DNA of 33,862 bases, taken from NCBI GenBank assembly GCA_964585305.1, contig CAZPDM010000047.1:1-33862 (forward strand), in the 5' to 3' direction. Under the pieces are notes generated by a model, which saw only the letters and a program-made list of their open reading frames with translations, was not told the origin of the DNA and made no database searches. Origin of the DNA: CAZPDM01 sp964585305 (GTDB taxonomy: Bacteria > Planctomycetota > Uabimicrobiia > Uabimicrobiales > JABWCH01). A program made the translations under genes and the position numbers. Positions 24,989 through 33,333 of this stretch are shown in pieces (the first letter of the stretch is position 1; each line of letters begins with the position of its first letter).

Positions 24989-25542
24989 TACTTTAATTTT
25001 TTCTTTTTTTGTAAGAAAATTATTAAGCCGCTAAAGGCAAGGAAAAATAAGCTAGATGGTTCTGGAATATTTATGGCATCAACTATTATATCATCAACTA
25101 AGAAATGGTTGCCAAATTGAAGTTCCAATGTATCAATGTTTTCAAAATTTGCTGTAATCATCGTCCATGTCGCGGTTAAGGAAAAACTTATTGTCCCAAC
25201 AGTTACTCCATTAAGTTTTCCCACTATCAGTTTTCCAGTCCCTTGGTTGCTGGTTCCCCAACTACGAGTCCAGAGGGATTGAAAACTAAATGTTCCACCG
25301 TTTTGTTTTGTAATAATTCCAGTTCCGCCATTATTATTTAAAACGCTAAATTGTCCACTTACTGCGCCATAATTCCAATTACTATCAACAGTATCAATCA
25401 CATCTAAATTAGTAGTGAAAACAAAACCTAAATATGTTCCAACATCTTTGTAACTATTATTGACACCAATTGCTTCAAAATCTAATGTTTCCGCAAAAAG
25501 GCTAAGAGAGAAAATAAAAATAAGTAGGAAATATTTTGTCAT
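24988..25542 (-). CDS. PEP-CTERM surface/secreted protein
   Basis: 184 residues. An N-terminal signal peptide ends near residue 17 (LFAE). A beta-rich, Gly/Thr/Asn-rich body of about 140 residues follows (FDFEAIG-like start, ending with FLVDDIIVDAINI), reminiscent of small PEP-CTERM domain proteins. The C-terminus is the sorting signal: PEPSS, a hydrophobic helix FLAFSGLIIF, and a basic tail of Lys. PEP-CTERM tails are recognised by exosortase in Gram-negative bacteria that make exopolysaccharide or biofilm. No exosortase gene is in the window. AAAGGC lies upstream of the ATG. A second PEP-CTERM gene lies directly upstream on the same strand. Confidence 0.85.
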   Translation of the reverse strand: MTKYFLLIFIFSLSLFAETLDFEAIGVNNSYKDVGTYLGFVFTTNLDVIDTVDSNWNYGAVSGQFSVLNNNGGTGIITKQNGGTFSFQSLWTRSWGTSNQGTGKLIVGKLNGVTVGTISFSLTATWTMITANFENIDTLELQFGNHFLVDDIIVDAINIPEPSSLFFLAFSGLIIFLQKKKKLK

Positions 25543-25553
25543 GGCATTAGCCT

Positions 25554-25877
25554 TTAATAATGTAATTTCTTATTATTTTTTTGATATTTTTTCCAAAAAA
25601 TTCCTGCAATAGAGTATATACAAAGCATTATTGTTGTTGGTTCTGGTGCAGAAAAACTTTGAGAAGAAATACCTAATGTATAATCGTTAAAATCTGCAAC
25701 AAGTGTCCAGCTTAGCGTACTAAGATTATAAGTTCCATCCCAATTAAAATTGCTATTTGTGTTAAGNNNNNNNNNNNNNNNNNNNNNNNNNNNNNNNNNN
25801 NNNNNNNNNNNNNNNNNNNNNNNNNNNNNNNNNNNNNNNNNNNNNNNNNNNNNNNNNNNNNNNNNNATTATTTTCAT
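25554..25877 (-). CDS. Second PEP-CTERM protein, interrupted by an assembly gap
   Basis: Only the C-terminal 71 or so residues (25554-25766) are readable. They hold a beta-rich stretch with two Trp and the sorting signal PEPTTIMLCIYSIAGIF followed by a basic tail. The gap has exactly 100 N, a conventional placeholder that is not a multiple of three, so frame and length across it are unknown. The ATG at 25877 beyond the gap is a possible start, but it has no clear ribosome site and may not belong to this gene. It stands 11 bases before the next PEP-CTERM gene and probably shares its transcript. Confidence 0.6.
   Translation of the reverse strand: MKIXXXXXXXXXXXXXXXXXXXXXXXXXXXXXXXXXXLNTNSNFNWDGTYNLSTLSWTLVADFNDYTLGISSQSFSAPEPTTIMLCIYSIAGIFWKKYQKNNKKLHY
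25767..25866. other. Assembly gap (100 N)
   Basis: A run of 100 N. The length is a common placeholder, so the true distance is unknown, and the flanks could even be joined across a repeat. Confidence 0.98.
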
Positions 25878-25958
25878 AATAATTCGCGTTAGCTATTGAT
25901 AAAATCAATGTAACACGCCCCATTTAAACAAAGATAAGTAAACTTATTCTGTACAAAG

Positions 25959-28943
25959 TTACTTATTTTCATTTTGTGAAGCTGTTTTTGCTTCAACTAG
26001 TGCCCAGTCTCCTTTTTTAACGCTATTCGTTTCTATTAAGATTAAGTCTTCTTCCAATCCTTTGGTATCCATATACTCTGTAATTTTCTTGAGTGTAATA
26101 GAATGTTGTTGCCAATTTTCATTACGATATATGGTAAGGAAGTTCTTGTTATCTTTGATTTGCAAAGCTTCACGGTGTATTGCGAGATGCGACTCATTTT
26201 TTAAGAATGTGAAAATCGCATTATAATTTTGAGTAAGAGAAAGTTTTTGTATTTCTGCTTTGGGAAGTTGCAAAGTTAAAGTAGTACTTTTTTCTATATT
26301 ATCAATGTTAATATCTTTAACAATTGTTGTCCATTTTAAAACATCTTGATCGATCTTTTCGTTTTCTAATTTTTTTGTTATCTGTAAAACAATTGAATCA
26401 TTTTTTTGATATTTTGTAGAAGTTGGAATTGTGAATTTTACAACATCAGGAAACTCTTGAAAGATAAATATAGGCTTATCAATATGAACCAAAGGTTCTT
26501 CTATATTTTTAGTCCATTCTTTTAAGATATAATTTCCTATAGATTTGATAGGCTTTTTAACCAGTTTAGTTTCTTTTTGTTTGATTTTATTTTTTAAATC
26601 ACGGATTTTTAATAGTATTTCTTTAGCTTTTTTACGTAATTCAGTAGTATCAAGTTCACTTTGTGCAATAATAATTTCACTATGATTAACTTGAAGTTTT
26701 TGCTGTTCCTGTTTGTCTTTTATAATGTCTTGACATAATTCAGCCGGGCCAACTAAATATGCAACAATATCTCCTTCTTTTACCCAGGTGTTTGCTTGGA
26801 TATTGGGAATAACCTGGCCAATTTCAGAAAGAAAATATTCTTGTAAAGCAGGTGTCAATAGAATGCTTTCTTGATAAGTTTGTGGGATAACCACTTCTTG
26901 GATTCGTTCAATAAGAACAGGAGTAGGTTTTATAATTGTAGTAGGTGTTTCTTCTTTCCATCCAGAGGATATTATATCTATAAAAAATGCAATGGATAAA
27001 ATGGCAAGAATAATAAGTATAGGAATGCCTAAAGGAGGCCGGCATAATTTTTCCCACCAAAATAATAATTCCGTAGAAAAAGAAGATTCATTTTGTTTTT
27101 CCGGCAATTTTAAATTTTGAGAATCATCTGGAGCATTAACATTGGTTTCTTTTGATAATTTAGCAATTTCATCAGAAGGAATGTTAATTGTTTCGGCTTT
27201 TTCCTGTTTATTTTCTTCAACTATATCAGGAACCTGTTTTTCAAATTTTTCAATCAAATCACTAAAATGGGGATTTTTCTTTAATGCCTCATATAACCGC
27301 AATGATATTTTTCGATAAGCAAAATTTGTTGAAGCAACAGAAGGACCTTGAGTTTGGCTAACTTCAGAAGGAATTGAAGATGAATTTGTATTTGATAAAC
27401 CAGGAATATTTGGGCTAATGATATTTATATCTCCTGGAGTTATCATACTCATTCCGCTTGGACTTGTGATAGCAAAATTTTGGTTATAGCCTGTTAATTT
27501 AGAAACTAATATACGAGAAGTATCGCTTTTATTTGATTCTTTTTCAGGATAAATTTTAGGAATTGCTGCAGTTCCTATATCATTACTTGAAGTTTTTACT
27601 AAACTTGCAGGTGTTTTAGTGGGTGATACAATAGCTTTCGATATACTTAATGGAGTGGAAGCCGAAGGGACATTCACATTGATTTTAGGTAAACTTGATG
27701 GGGTACTTGAGGGAGAAGAAACATTTATTTTATGCAAACTTGCGGGTGTATTTGAGGTAATAGCTTCTACATTTATCTTACGTAAATTTGAAGGCGTAGT
27801 TGATGGCTGTGTTTCCAAATTTATTTTATGTGTAGCCGGTTTGGGTTGATTTATATTTCCGAGTGTTTCAAAAGAAGGTGTATCATTAAATGCAGGTGAT
27901 TTTATAGAAGATGAAATATTTAAAGGCACATTAGGAACTAATTCTGTTTGTGCTCTCGATAAAATATTTTTTTCATCTTCTAAAGATGGAGCAATATCTT
28001 GAGATAAAACATTTTCAAATGCAGCAAATCTTTTCTTATCAATTTTAGCAGTGTTAATATCATCTGTTGAAAATTTAGATGGAGGTGTTTGAGAGGGTTG
28101 AGATGTTGGGATAGAAAATCCGGGAAAAGTCGGAACATTGAGTTGAATATTACTTATATCTTGCATATCTCCAATATTTTCTTCTTGTGCAGTATTCTGG
28201 TTAGAATAGTCTTCTTGTTGATTTTCTAACTCTTGCTCCATGATATTTTCTTGACTAGATATTTTTTGTGAATCATTTTCTTCTACAACAAACGGCTCTT
28301 CTTTTGAAGGAATAATTATAGATTTTTCGCCTTCAATAAGACGTTTATAATTGATAATATCTTTAGATTTAAAGCGCATCTGTCGATTTTCAGAATATAC
28401 TGCTAATTCCCCTTCATCAATCAATCTTCTTAAGCGATCTTCATCCATTTGTAATTCTTTTCGGGCCTGTTCAAATGTATAAAATTCTGGTTCTGATTGC
28501 ATAGCCAATTTAGCAGTATTATAAGTTGATTCATTTTCAGAAATTGGCTGTCCTTCGAGAACCTCTTCACTTGAAACAAAACTTGTTTTACTTTGAAAAT
28601 ATATCATTGCTTCTTCTTGTGTATCAAAAACATGAACATACTCTCGAAGACTAAGCATTTCCAGTAAATCGCTTATTTTAGGTTGAACACGGATAAGTGC
28701 TAAGCCGCCTTGTTGGTTATCTAAAGCATCTGTAAAATTTACCAAAGTTCCCATGCCTACGCTGCTAATATAATCTATTCCTGCCATATCTAAAATAATA
28801 TGCGTATAGCCTTGATTTTGCAACTCAGTCATTTCTTGTTGGAATTTGGAAACCGTGGCTGTGCCAATTGCACCACATAATTGGACCAAAGCTAAAGGCG
28901 GTTGAGGAGAGATATTTTGGAAATCAAAATTTGACTCAACCAC
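25959..28943 (-). CDS. STAS-HTH-transmembrane-HlyD-like fusion protein
   Basis: 994 residues from a GTG start with AGGAG about eight bases upstream. An N-terminal STAS domain of the anti-anti-sigma type (about 14-115) has GIDYISSVGMGTL and keeps the phosphorylatable Ser pair (Ser60/61). An excisionase/MerR-like helix-turn-helix follows (about 150-205: YTFEQARKEL, DRLRRLIDEGEL). A long low-complexity region contains degenerate repeats like TPASLxKINV (about 361-461). One transmembrane helix lies at about 635-657. The C-terminal part, probably periplasmic, starts with a biotinyl/lipoyl-like stretch (NTWVKEGDIVAYLVGP), continues with a coiled coil, and returns to beta segments (NFLTIYRNENW, VKKGDWALVEA) as in HlyD/membrane-fusion proteins. 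No transporter gene is adjacent. It directly follows a SpoIIE-type phosphatase gene that could dephosphorylate its STAS domain. Confidence 0.8.
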   Translation of the reverse strand: MVESNFDFQNISPQPPLALVQLCGAIGTATVSKFQQEMTELQNQGYTHIILDMAGIDYISSVGMGTLVNFTDALDNQQGGLALIRVQPKISDLLEMLSLREYVHVFDTQEEAMIYFQSKTSFVSSEEVLEGQPISENESTYNTAKLAMQSEPEFYTFEQARKELQMDEDRLRRLIDEGELAVYSENRQMRFKSKDIINYKRLIEGEKSIIIPSKEEPFVVEENDSQKISSQENIMEQELENQQEDYSNQNTAQEENIGDMQDISNIQLNVPTFPGFSIPTSQPSQTPPSKFSTDDINTAKIDKKRFAAFENVLSQDIAPSLEDEKNILSRAQTELVPNVPLNISSSIKSPAFNDTPSFETLGNINQPKPATHKINLETQPSTTPSNLRKINVEAITSNTPASLHKINVSSPSSTPSSLPKINVNVPSASTPLSISKAIVSPTKTPASLVKTSSNDIGTAAIPKIYPEKESNKSDTSRILVSKLTGYNQNFAITSPSGMSMITPGDINIISPNIPGLSNTNSSSIPSEVSQTQGPSVASTNFAYRKISLRLYEALKKNPHFSDLIEKFEKQVPDIVEENKQEKAETINIPSDEIAKLSKETNVNAPDDSQNLKLPEKQNESSFSTELLFWWEKLCRPPLGIPILIILAILSIAFFIDIISSGWKEETPTTIIKPTPVLIERIQEVVIPQTYQESILLTPALQEYFLSEIGQVIPNIQANTWVKEGDIVAYLVGPAELCQDIIKDKQEQQKLQVNHSEIIIAQSELDTTELRKKAKEILLKIRDLKNKIKQKETKLVKKPIKSIGNYILKEWTKNIEEPLVHIDKPIFIFQEFPDVVKFTIPTSTKYQKNDSIVLQITKKLENEKIDQDVLKWTTIVKDINIDNIEKSTTLTLQLPKAEIQKLSLTQNYNAIFTFLKNESHLAIHREALQIKDNKNFLTIYRNENWQQHSITLKKITEYMDTKGLEEDLILIETNSVKKGDWALVEAKTASQNENK

Positions 28944-28973
28944 AAAAGAATCTCCTATAAAATATGTTTTTTG

Positions 28974-29018
28974 ATAGGAAAAATTCGGCTGTTAATAACA
29001 ATCTCGAATTTTTCCTAT
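28974..29018 (-). other. Stem-loop between the phosphatase and STAS-fusion genes
   Basis: A perfect 14-bp stem (28974-28987 with 29005-29018) with a 17-base loop. On the transcribed minus strand it is followed by CAAAAAA and then the ribosome site of the STAS-fusion gene, with no T run. It looks more like an mRNA processing or stability element, or a control of the downstream gene, than a terminator. Confidence 0.45.
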
Positions 29019-29023
29019 AATTT

Positions 29024-31090
29024 TTACGTTGTCTTTAAATTTGCTTTTGCAGGAATAATTTGAGGAATATGCCCATTTTGATCGGCTGTGCATTGGATAG
29101 CTACTATTGTAATATCATCCCTTTGCGCATGATTATTCCCGGAGAAATTCTCAACATCTTGTAGAATTTGACGAACAAGTTGTTCATTAGTTGTTTGAAC
29201 AGTAAGGCATTGGAAGATTTGCTGCAATTGTTCCATTCCAAATTGCTGATTATTAGCATTGCTGGCTTCTATAATTCCATCTGTATAGAAAAGTAGCATA
29301 TCGCCTACTTCTAGTCGAATGCTTGTGGTTGTAAATTCTTGATTGCCAGAAGGCCCCATTCCCCAAGGGTAACCATTTTTATTAGGTAATCGGCTAAAAG
29401 CATTTTGGCTAGCATGATACCATAGTGGCGAGTATTCCATAGTTCCAGTCCATATTAGTTGACGACTTGGCCAATCCCAGTATAATATTAAGCCGGACAT
29501 GTGATTCGAACGTCCAAAATCTTCTTTAAGAAGTTCATCTACTACAGACAAGACTTGTGCAATATCATTTGTATTTTGTAGAAGCAATCTTAAATATGCT
29601 CGTACAGTCGCAACAATAAGAGCTGCCCTCATGCCATGTCCTTGAGCATCTCCAATAACAAAGAACCAAGATTGATCTTGAGGAGATTGAATAACATCAT
29701 AATAATCCCCCCCAATTCCCATGCTTTGTTCTTGATAACAGCAAACATTAAGGTTTGGAATACGAGATGCGATCTTCGGTTGTAAACATTGTTGTCGTTC
29801 TTCTCCAGCTTTAATTTCTTGTTCAAGAATAATTGTTCGTTCTCGTTCTTTAGCTATAATTCCATTATGGATAGCTGCGGCAATAGTCCCTGCATTAGCA
29901 ACTAATGTTATTAAATTTTCTGTGCTGAATTCTCCATCTGAAATATTTTTTGCAAGATAGATAAATCCAACCTTTTCTAATGGAATTACTAAGCAATCTT
30001 GATTTTGGTAATTAAACTTCATTCCGCAAGAACGTGTGATAGCTTCTAAAACAGGCGATTCTGGGATGAGAATATCATTAGCAGTTTTATTTCGACATTG
30101 AAGAATAGATAATTTATCTTGTAAAAATGTTCCAACGGCCATGCTATCAACATTTCCTAATAATTGTAGCAAATAGCAAAATAAAAGATCGCATATACTT
30201 GTTAGATCTGGAATTTCTGGCTGAAACAATTTACTGGAGATATGAGAATAAATTCTAAGTAAAATTTGCAAAGAAACAGGATCTGATTTTTTATCTAACT
30301 CAACATCACGAAATAGTTCTTGATATTGCTGATAGAATTCTTTTATTTTATAACCAAACATGCGATCAACAATTTTAAAATCGCTTGCAAGAACTATTTT
30401 AGCTGCAATTGTTGTTGAGGTATCTTTAAATAGTAAAATATCTTCCTGGCCAATTTCAAAATAGTCATAATGTTGGATGCTTTGTTGAGATGTCATGGCA
30501 ACAAAATTACGACTTACATGTGGGGTCCGACCATCATTTCTACGATTGGGGACCATAAAGAACTGACTTTGTTCAGGCTGAAAAAATATTGAGGCATGAT
30601 TTTCTCGAGAAACAGTATTAGAAAGTAGTTGAATATCATTATTTTGATAACGCCCAATAGTGTAGGTTCTTTTTTGTAATGTACAAAGTTTTTGAATTTG
30701 GCGAAGGCGATTGGAAATATGATAAACAACGGTTTCAGAATTTGGTTTTTCTAATTGTTCAATAGCTTGTAATGCTTCTGTATGAGTAGAGTAAAAATGA
30801 AACATATTTGTAAAATTTCCTTCGTCCATTATTTCTTGAATTTCTGGAGAACATTCTACCCATAGCAACATTCCAGATTTATTTTGCAACTTATCCTTAG
30901 CTTTTAAAAAGATGTTAATGCCTTCCAGGCATAAATTTTTTAAATCTTGTGCTAGAATAAGCAAATATTTGCTAGTTAAAATAATGGGATACAGTTTAGC
31001 GGATAGACTCTCAATATCCGTAGAATCTAGCGTTCCAACAAGTTTAATTTCGGAGATTGTAGAGTTGGTAGCCGTAGTAATCTCCAACAT
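29024..31090 (-). CDS. SpoIIE/RsbU-type serine phosphatase with STAS-like and FHA domains
   Basis: 688 residues, start supported by AAGGG upstream. A STAS-like domain (1-115) lacks the Ser pair of phosphorylated antagonists, since the region reads NLCLEGI. An FHA domain (about 128-225) has IGRYQNNDIQL and SRENHASI, so the phosphothreonine-binding core looks intact. A GAF-like region (about 265-435) is followed by a helical linker (EIKAGEERQQCLQPK) typical of RsbU/SpoIIE proteins. The PP2C-type phosphatase domain (about 445-675) has GGDYYDV, GDAQGHGMRAAL, FYTDGIIEA and DDITIVAIQ, with the metal-binding Asp residues present. In partner-switching systems such enzymes dephosphorylate a STAS antagonist. 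The next gene encodes a STAS protein with an intact Ser pair, the obvious candidate substrate. No anti-sigma kinase or sigma factor is in the window. Confidence 0.9.
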   Translation of the reverse strand: MLEITTATNSTISEIKLVGTLDSTDIESLSAKLYPIILTSKYLLILAQDLKNLCLEGINIFLKAKDKLQNKSGMLLWVECSPEIQEIMDEGNFTNMFHFYSTHTEALQAIEQLEKPNSETVVYHISNRLRQIQKLCTLQKRTYTIGRYQNNDIQLLSNTVSRENHASIFFQPEQSQFFMVPNRRNDGRTPHVSRNFVAMTSQQSIQHYDYFEIGQEDILLFKDTSTTIAAKIVLASDFKIVDRMFGYKIKEFYQQYQELFRDVELDKKSDPVSLQILLRIYSHISSKLFQPEIPDLTSICDLLFCYLLQLLGNVDSMAVGTFLQDKLSILQCRNKTANDILIPESPVLEAITRSCGMKFNYQNQDCLVIPLEKVGFIYLAKNISDGEFSTENLITLVANAGTIAAAIHNGIIAKERERTIILEQEIKAGEERQQCLQPKIASRIPNLNVCCYQEQSMGIGGDYYDVIQSPQDQSWFFVIGDAQGHGMRAALIVATVRAYLRLLLQNTNDIAQVLSVVDELLKEDFGRSNHMSGLILYWDWPSRQLIWTGTMEYSPLWYHASQNAFSRLPNKNGYPWGMGPSGNQEFTTTSIRLEVGDMLLFYTDGIIEASNANNQQFGMEQLQQIFQCLTVQTTNEQLVRQILQDVENFSGNNHAQRDDITIVAIQCTADQNGHIPQIIPAKANLKTT

Positions 31091-31201
31091 GGTTTACCCT
31101 TCGCAAAAAACTTAGAATTTTCTATAATTTCCTCGTTACTTATAATAAAATAATTGTCTCTTATTTTTAAGCAGAGAGGATTGTTGGGAAAATTGGATAA
31201 C

Positions 31202-31777
31202 TTAAGTTAGATCTTTTGGTTCTATAACTTGGGCTGTAAAAATTTGAAAAGTTGCTTTAGACTTCCAATCATTAGGGGATAGACCAGCTTTGAGAGCTAA
31301 ATGTGTTAAAGTCTGGGAACGATCCCAGCCTTGCTCTGTTGCTACTTGAGGCAAAAATACTGCTCTATGTCCATATTTACTTAAAATAACTCCATGTTGA
31401 CCAGGAATAAATTCTTCATAACTTGCAATATCTTGAGGGAGGGATAATACAGAAATATCTATTTCAATCTCTGGCAATTCTTCAGAAGTAATAGGAGAAA
31501 ATCGAGGATCATGAACCGCAGCATCTACAGCTCTCTCAATAACTTCAAGATATAATGGTTGGCTTGGTAAAATGGAGCCAATGCAACCACGAAGATCACC
31601 ATTTTTATGATATGTAACAAAACAGGCTCTTTCTTCTCGAAGATTTTGAGGAATTTCTTCTATATTGATTTTGAGTACTTGTTTTGTTTGGACATATTGA
31701 GATAAGGAACGGTGAGCTAAATCTAAAAGATACCGCTGTTCTTCTTTAGATAAAGAATTTGCTGTGTTAGGATTCAT
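31202..31777 (-). CDS. AMMECR1 domain protein
   Basis: 191 residues, full length for bacterial AMMECR1 proteins. It has the conserved core FVTYHKNGDLRGCIGSI (the LRGCIG motif), then AVDAAVHDPRFSPI and the paired ELPEIEIDISVLS. The family's molecular function is not settled; archaeal and bacterial members often sit near Memo or radical SAM genes, neither of which is here. It starts 16 bases after the yqeY stop and is probably co-transcribed with it. A 12-base palindrome, TAACTTAAGTTA (31198-31209), spans its stop codon. Confidence 0.9.
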   Translation of the reverse strand: MNPNTANSLSKEEQRYLLDLAHRSLSQYVQTKQVLKINIEEIPQNLREERACFVTYHKNGDLRGCIGSILPSQPLYLEVIERAVDAAVHDPRFSPITSEELPEIEIDISVLSLPQDIASYEEFIPGQHGVILSKYGHRAVFLPQVATEQGWDRSQTLTHLALKAGLSPNDWKSKATFQIFTAQVIEPKDLT

Positions 31778-31793
31778 AATTTTTAGCCTTAAA

Positions 31794-32240
31794 CTAGCTT
31801 AATTTTTTTGTAATAAGTTCTTTTGCTAATTTTCCATCTATTTGTCCAGAAAATTGAGACATCAAGGCTTTCATTACATTTCCAAAATCTTTTTTGCTGG
31901 TAGCACCCGTTTTCGTAATAATTTCAGCAATAATAGCTTCAATTTCTGCTGAATCTAATTGTTTTGGCAAATAACATTCCAATATTTTTAATTCAGCTTC
32001 TTCGTCCGCAATACGATCTAAACGATCTACTTTTTTAAATTCTTCGATTGCTTCACGACGCATTTTAATACTACGTTTGATCACTTCTAATATTTCTTCA
32101 GGAGTTAAACCAGTATCACGTTTAGATTGTTCAATAGTAACTTTTTTGATTTCAGATAATAAAAAACGTAAAGTACGAACTTTTATTTCGTTTTTTTCTC
32201 GCATAGCATCTTTTAGTTCTTGGTTTAATTTTTCAATCAT
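31794..32240 (-). CDS. yqeY: GatB/YqeY family protein
   Basis: 148 residues, normal for YqeY. It has an N-terminal helical domain (LKDAMREKNEIKVRTLRFLLSEIK) with the conserved charged helix and RREAIEEFKKVDRLDR, then a small C-terminal domain (CYLPKQL, GATSKKDFGNVMKALM) homologous to the tail of the GatB amidotransferase subunit. That tail contacts tRNA, and YqeY may do likewise. It is the first gene of a two-gene unit with the AMMECR1 gene. The ribosome site is weak (AAGAAAG, 8 bases upstream). Confidence 0.93.
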   Translation of the reverse strand: MIEKLNQELKDAMREKNEIKVRTLRFLLSEIKKVTIEQSKRDTGLTPEEILEVIKRSIKMRREAIEEFKKVDRLDRIADEEAELKILECYLPKQLDSAEIEAIIAEIITKTGATSKKDFGNVMKALMSQFSGQIDGKLAKELITKKLS

Positions 32241-32292
32241 AAAAAAACTTTCTTTTCAAGAAAATTGTGTTAATATATAAATAATAAACGTT

Positions 32293-32321
32293 ATTTTACT
32301 GATTTATTAAAAATTTTGCAA
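32293..32321 (-). promoter_or_regulatory. Candidate promoter of yqeY
   Basis: On the minus strand TTGCAA (32321-32316) is followed after 17 bases by TAAAAT (32298-32293), about 52 bases upstream of the yqeY start. It lies in the 118-base divergent region shared with yhbY, for which I see no clear opposing promoter. Confidence 0.45.
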
Positions 32322-32358
32322 TAACTTTTTCGCACTCTTTAGTTTTTTAAGGAAAATT

Positions 32359-32691
32359 ATGCGAACTTCAGATTATACAACAAATTGTCTCCCTAGTTAT
32401 CAACAAAAATATCTTAGAAGTATATCTCATCGTCTTAAACCAATTGTAAGAATTATTGAAATTACAGAGCAATCTTTATTAGAAATTCGTCATGCTTTCT
32501 CAAAAGAAGAATTGATTAAAGTTAGATTAGATCATCCTTCTGATAAGGAATTGTTAGCAGTTCAATTAGCGGAAAAAAGTAAATCCTATCTTTGTGGATT
32601 ATTAGGACACACCGTTCTTTTATATCGTCCTTTTTCAGAAAATCCAGTTATTCAACTACCTCAACGCGATCCAAAAGAAAAAGATTCTTAA
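32359..32691 (+). CDS. yhbY: YhbY/CRM-domain RNA-binding protein
   Basis: 110 residues, a single CRS1-YhbY (CRM) domain with AAGGAA upstream of the ATG. Hallmarks are YQQKYLRSISHRLKPIV, the ELIKVRL strand, and the closing GHTVLLYRP. The usual GxxG loop (IGKxGLT in most members) is replaced by RIIEITEQS, so RNA contact there may differ. In Escherichia coli YhbY associates with pre-50S ribosomal particles. It is followed after 16 bases by the HD-domain gene. Confidence 0.88.
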   Translation: MRTSDYTTNCLPSYQQKYLRSISHRLKPIVRIIEITEQSLLEIRHAFSKEELIKVRLDHPSDKELLAVQLAEKSKSYLCGLLGHTVLLYRPFSENPVIQLPQRDPKEKDS

Positions 32692-32707
32692 AAAAGGAAC
32701 CTGAAAT

Positions 32708-33298
32708 ATGGCGCATTCATCCGAGCAAAATAATTTTCCAAATATAGAAAATTCTTCTATAAAGAGCATAGATATTTCTAAATTACTTAGTTTTTTACAT
32801 GAAATTGGTAAATTAAAACAATTGTTGCGGAAAGGTTGGGTGCGTCATAACATTCCGCAGCCAGAATCCGTTGCAGCGCATAGTTTTCGTTTAAGTCTTA
32901 TGGCACAAATATTGGCACCTGCTTTGGGATTAGATGTTGGGCGATGTTTACAAATGGCTATAATCCATGATATTGCAGAATCTCAAATTGGAGATATTAC
33001 TCCCCACGATCCCATCACCCCTCAAAAAAAAATAGAAATAGAACATCAAGCTATGCAAAATCTTATTAATTTATTGCCAGATAGGGCTACAATTTTAAAC
33101 TTATGGCAAGAATACTTGGCGCAAGAAACATTAGAATCAAAATTTGTTAATCAATTGGATAAATTAGAAATGGTTCTCCAGGCAAAAGAATATCAAAAGG
33201 ACAATCCTACTGCTGATCTGAAAGAATTTTGGAATAGTACTAAAGGAATTTGGACTTTTGATGAACTGAAAAAAATATATGATACTCTGGTTTTGTAG
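32708..33298 (+). CDS. HD-domain phosphohydrolase (HDDC2/YfbR-like 5'-deoxynucleotidase)
   Basis: 196 residues, with AAGGAA upstream of the ATG. The HD_3-type fold carries PESVAAHSFRLSLMA (first metal His), AIIHDIAESQIGDITP (the His-Asp pair and a conserved Glu/Asp) and VNQLDKLEM (final Asp). All metal-binding residues are present. The close family contains human HDDC2 and bacterial YfbR, which remove the 5' phosphate from deoxynucleoside monophosphates. It probably shares a transcript with yhbY. Confidence 0.9.
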   Translation: MAHSSEQNNFPNIENSSIKSIDISKLLSFLHEIGKLKQLLRKGWVRHNIPQPESVAAHSFRLSLMAQILAPALGLDVGRCLQMAIIHDIAESQIGDITPHDPITPQKKIEIEHQAMQNLINLLPDRATILNLWQEYLAQETLESKFVNQLDKLEMVLQAKEYQKDNPTADLKEFWNSTKGIWTFDELKKIYDTLVL

Positions 33299-33299
33299 A

Positions 33300-33329
33300 A
33301 AAATGTAAAAAAAGGGACTTTTTCATTTT
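33300..33329 (+). terminator. Probable terminator after the HD-domain gene
   Basis: AAAATG (33300-33305) pairs with CATTTT (33324-33329), and AAAAAG (33309-33314) pairs with CTTTTT (33318-33323), around a 3-base loop with a 3-base bulge. The T-rich right arm fits a terminator, starting 2 bases after the stop codon. Confidence 0.45.
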
Positions 33330-33333
33330 CTGG

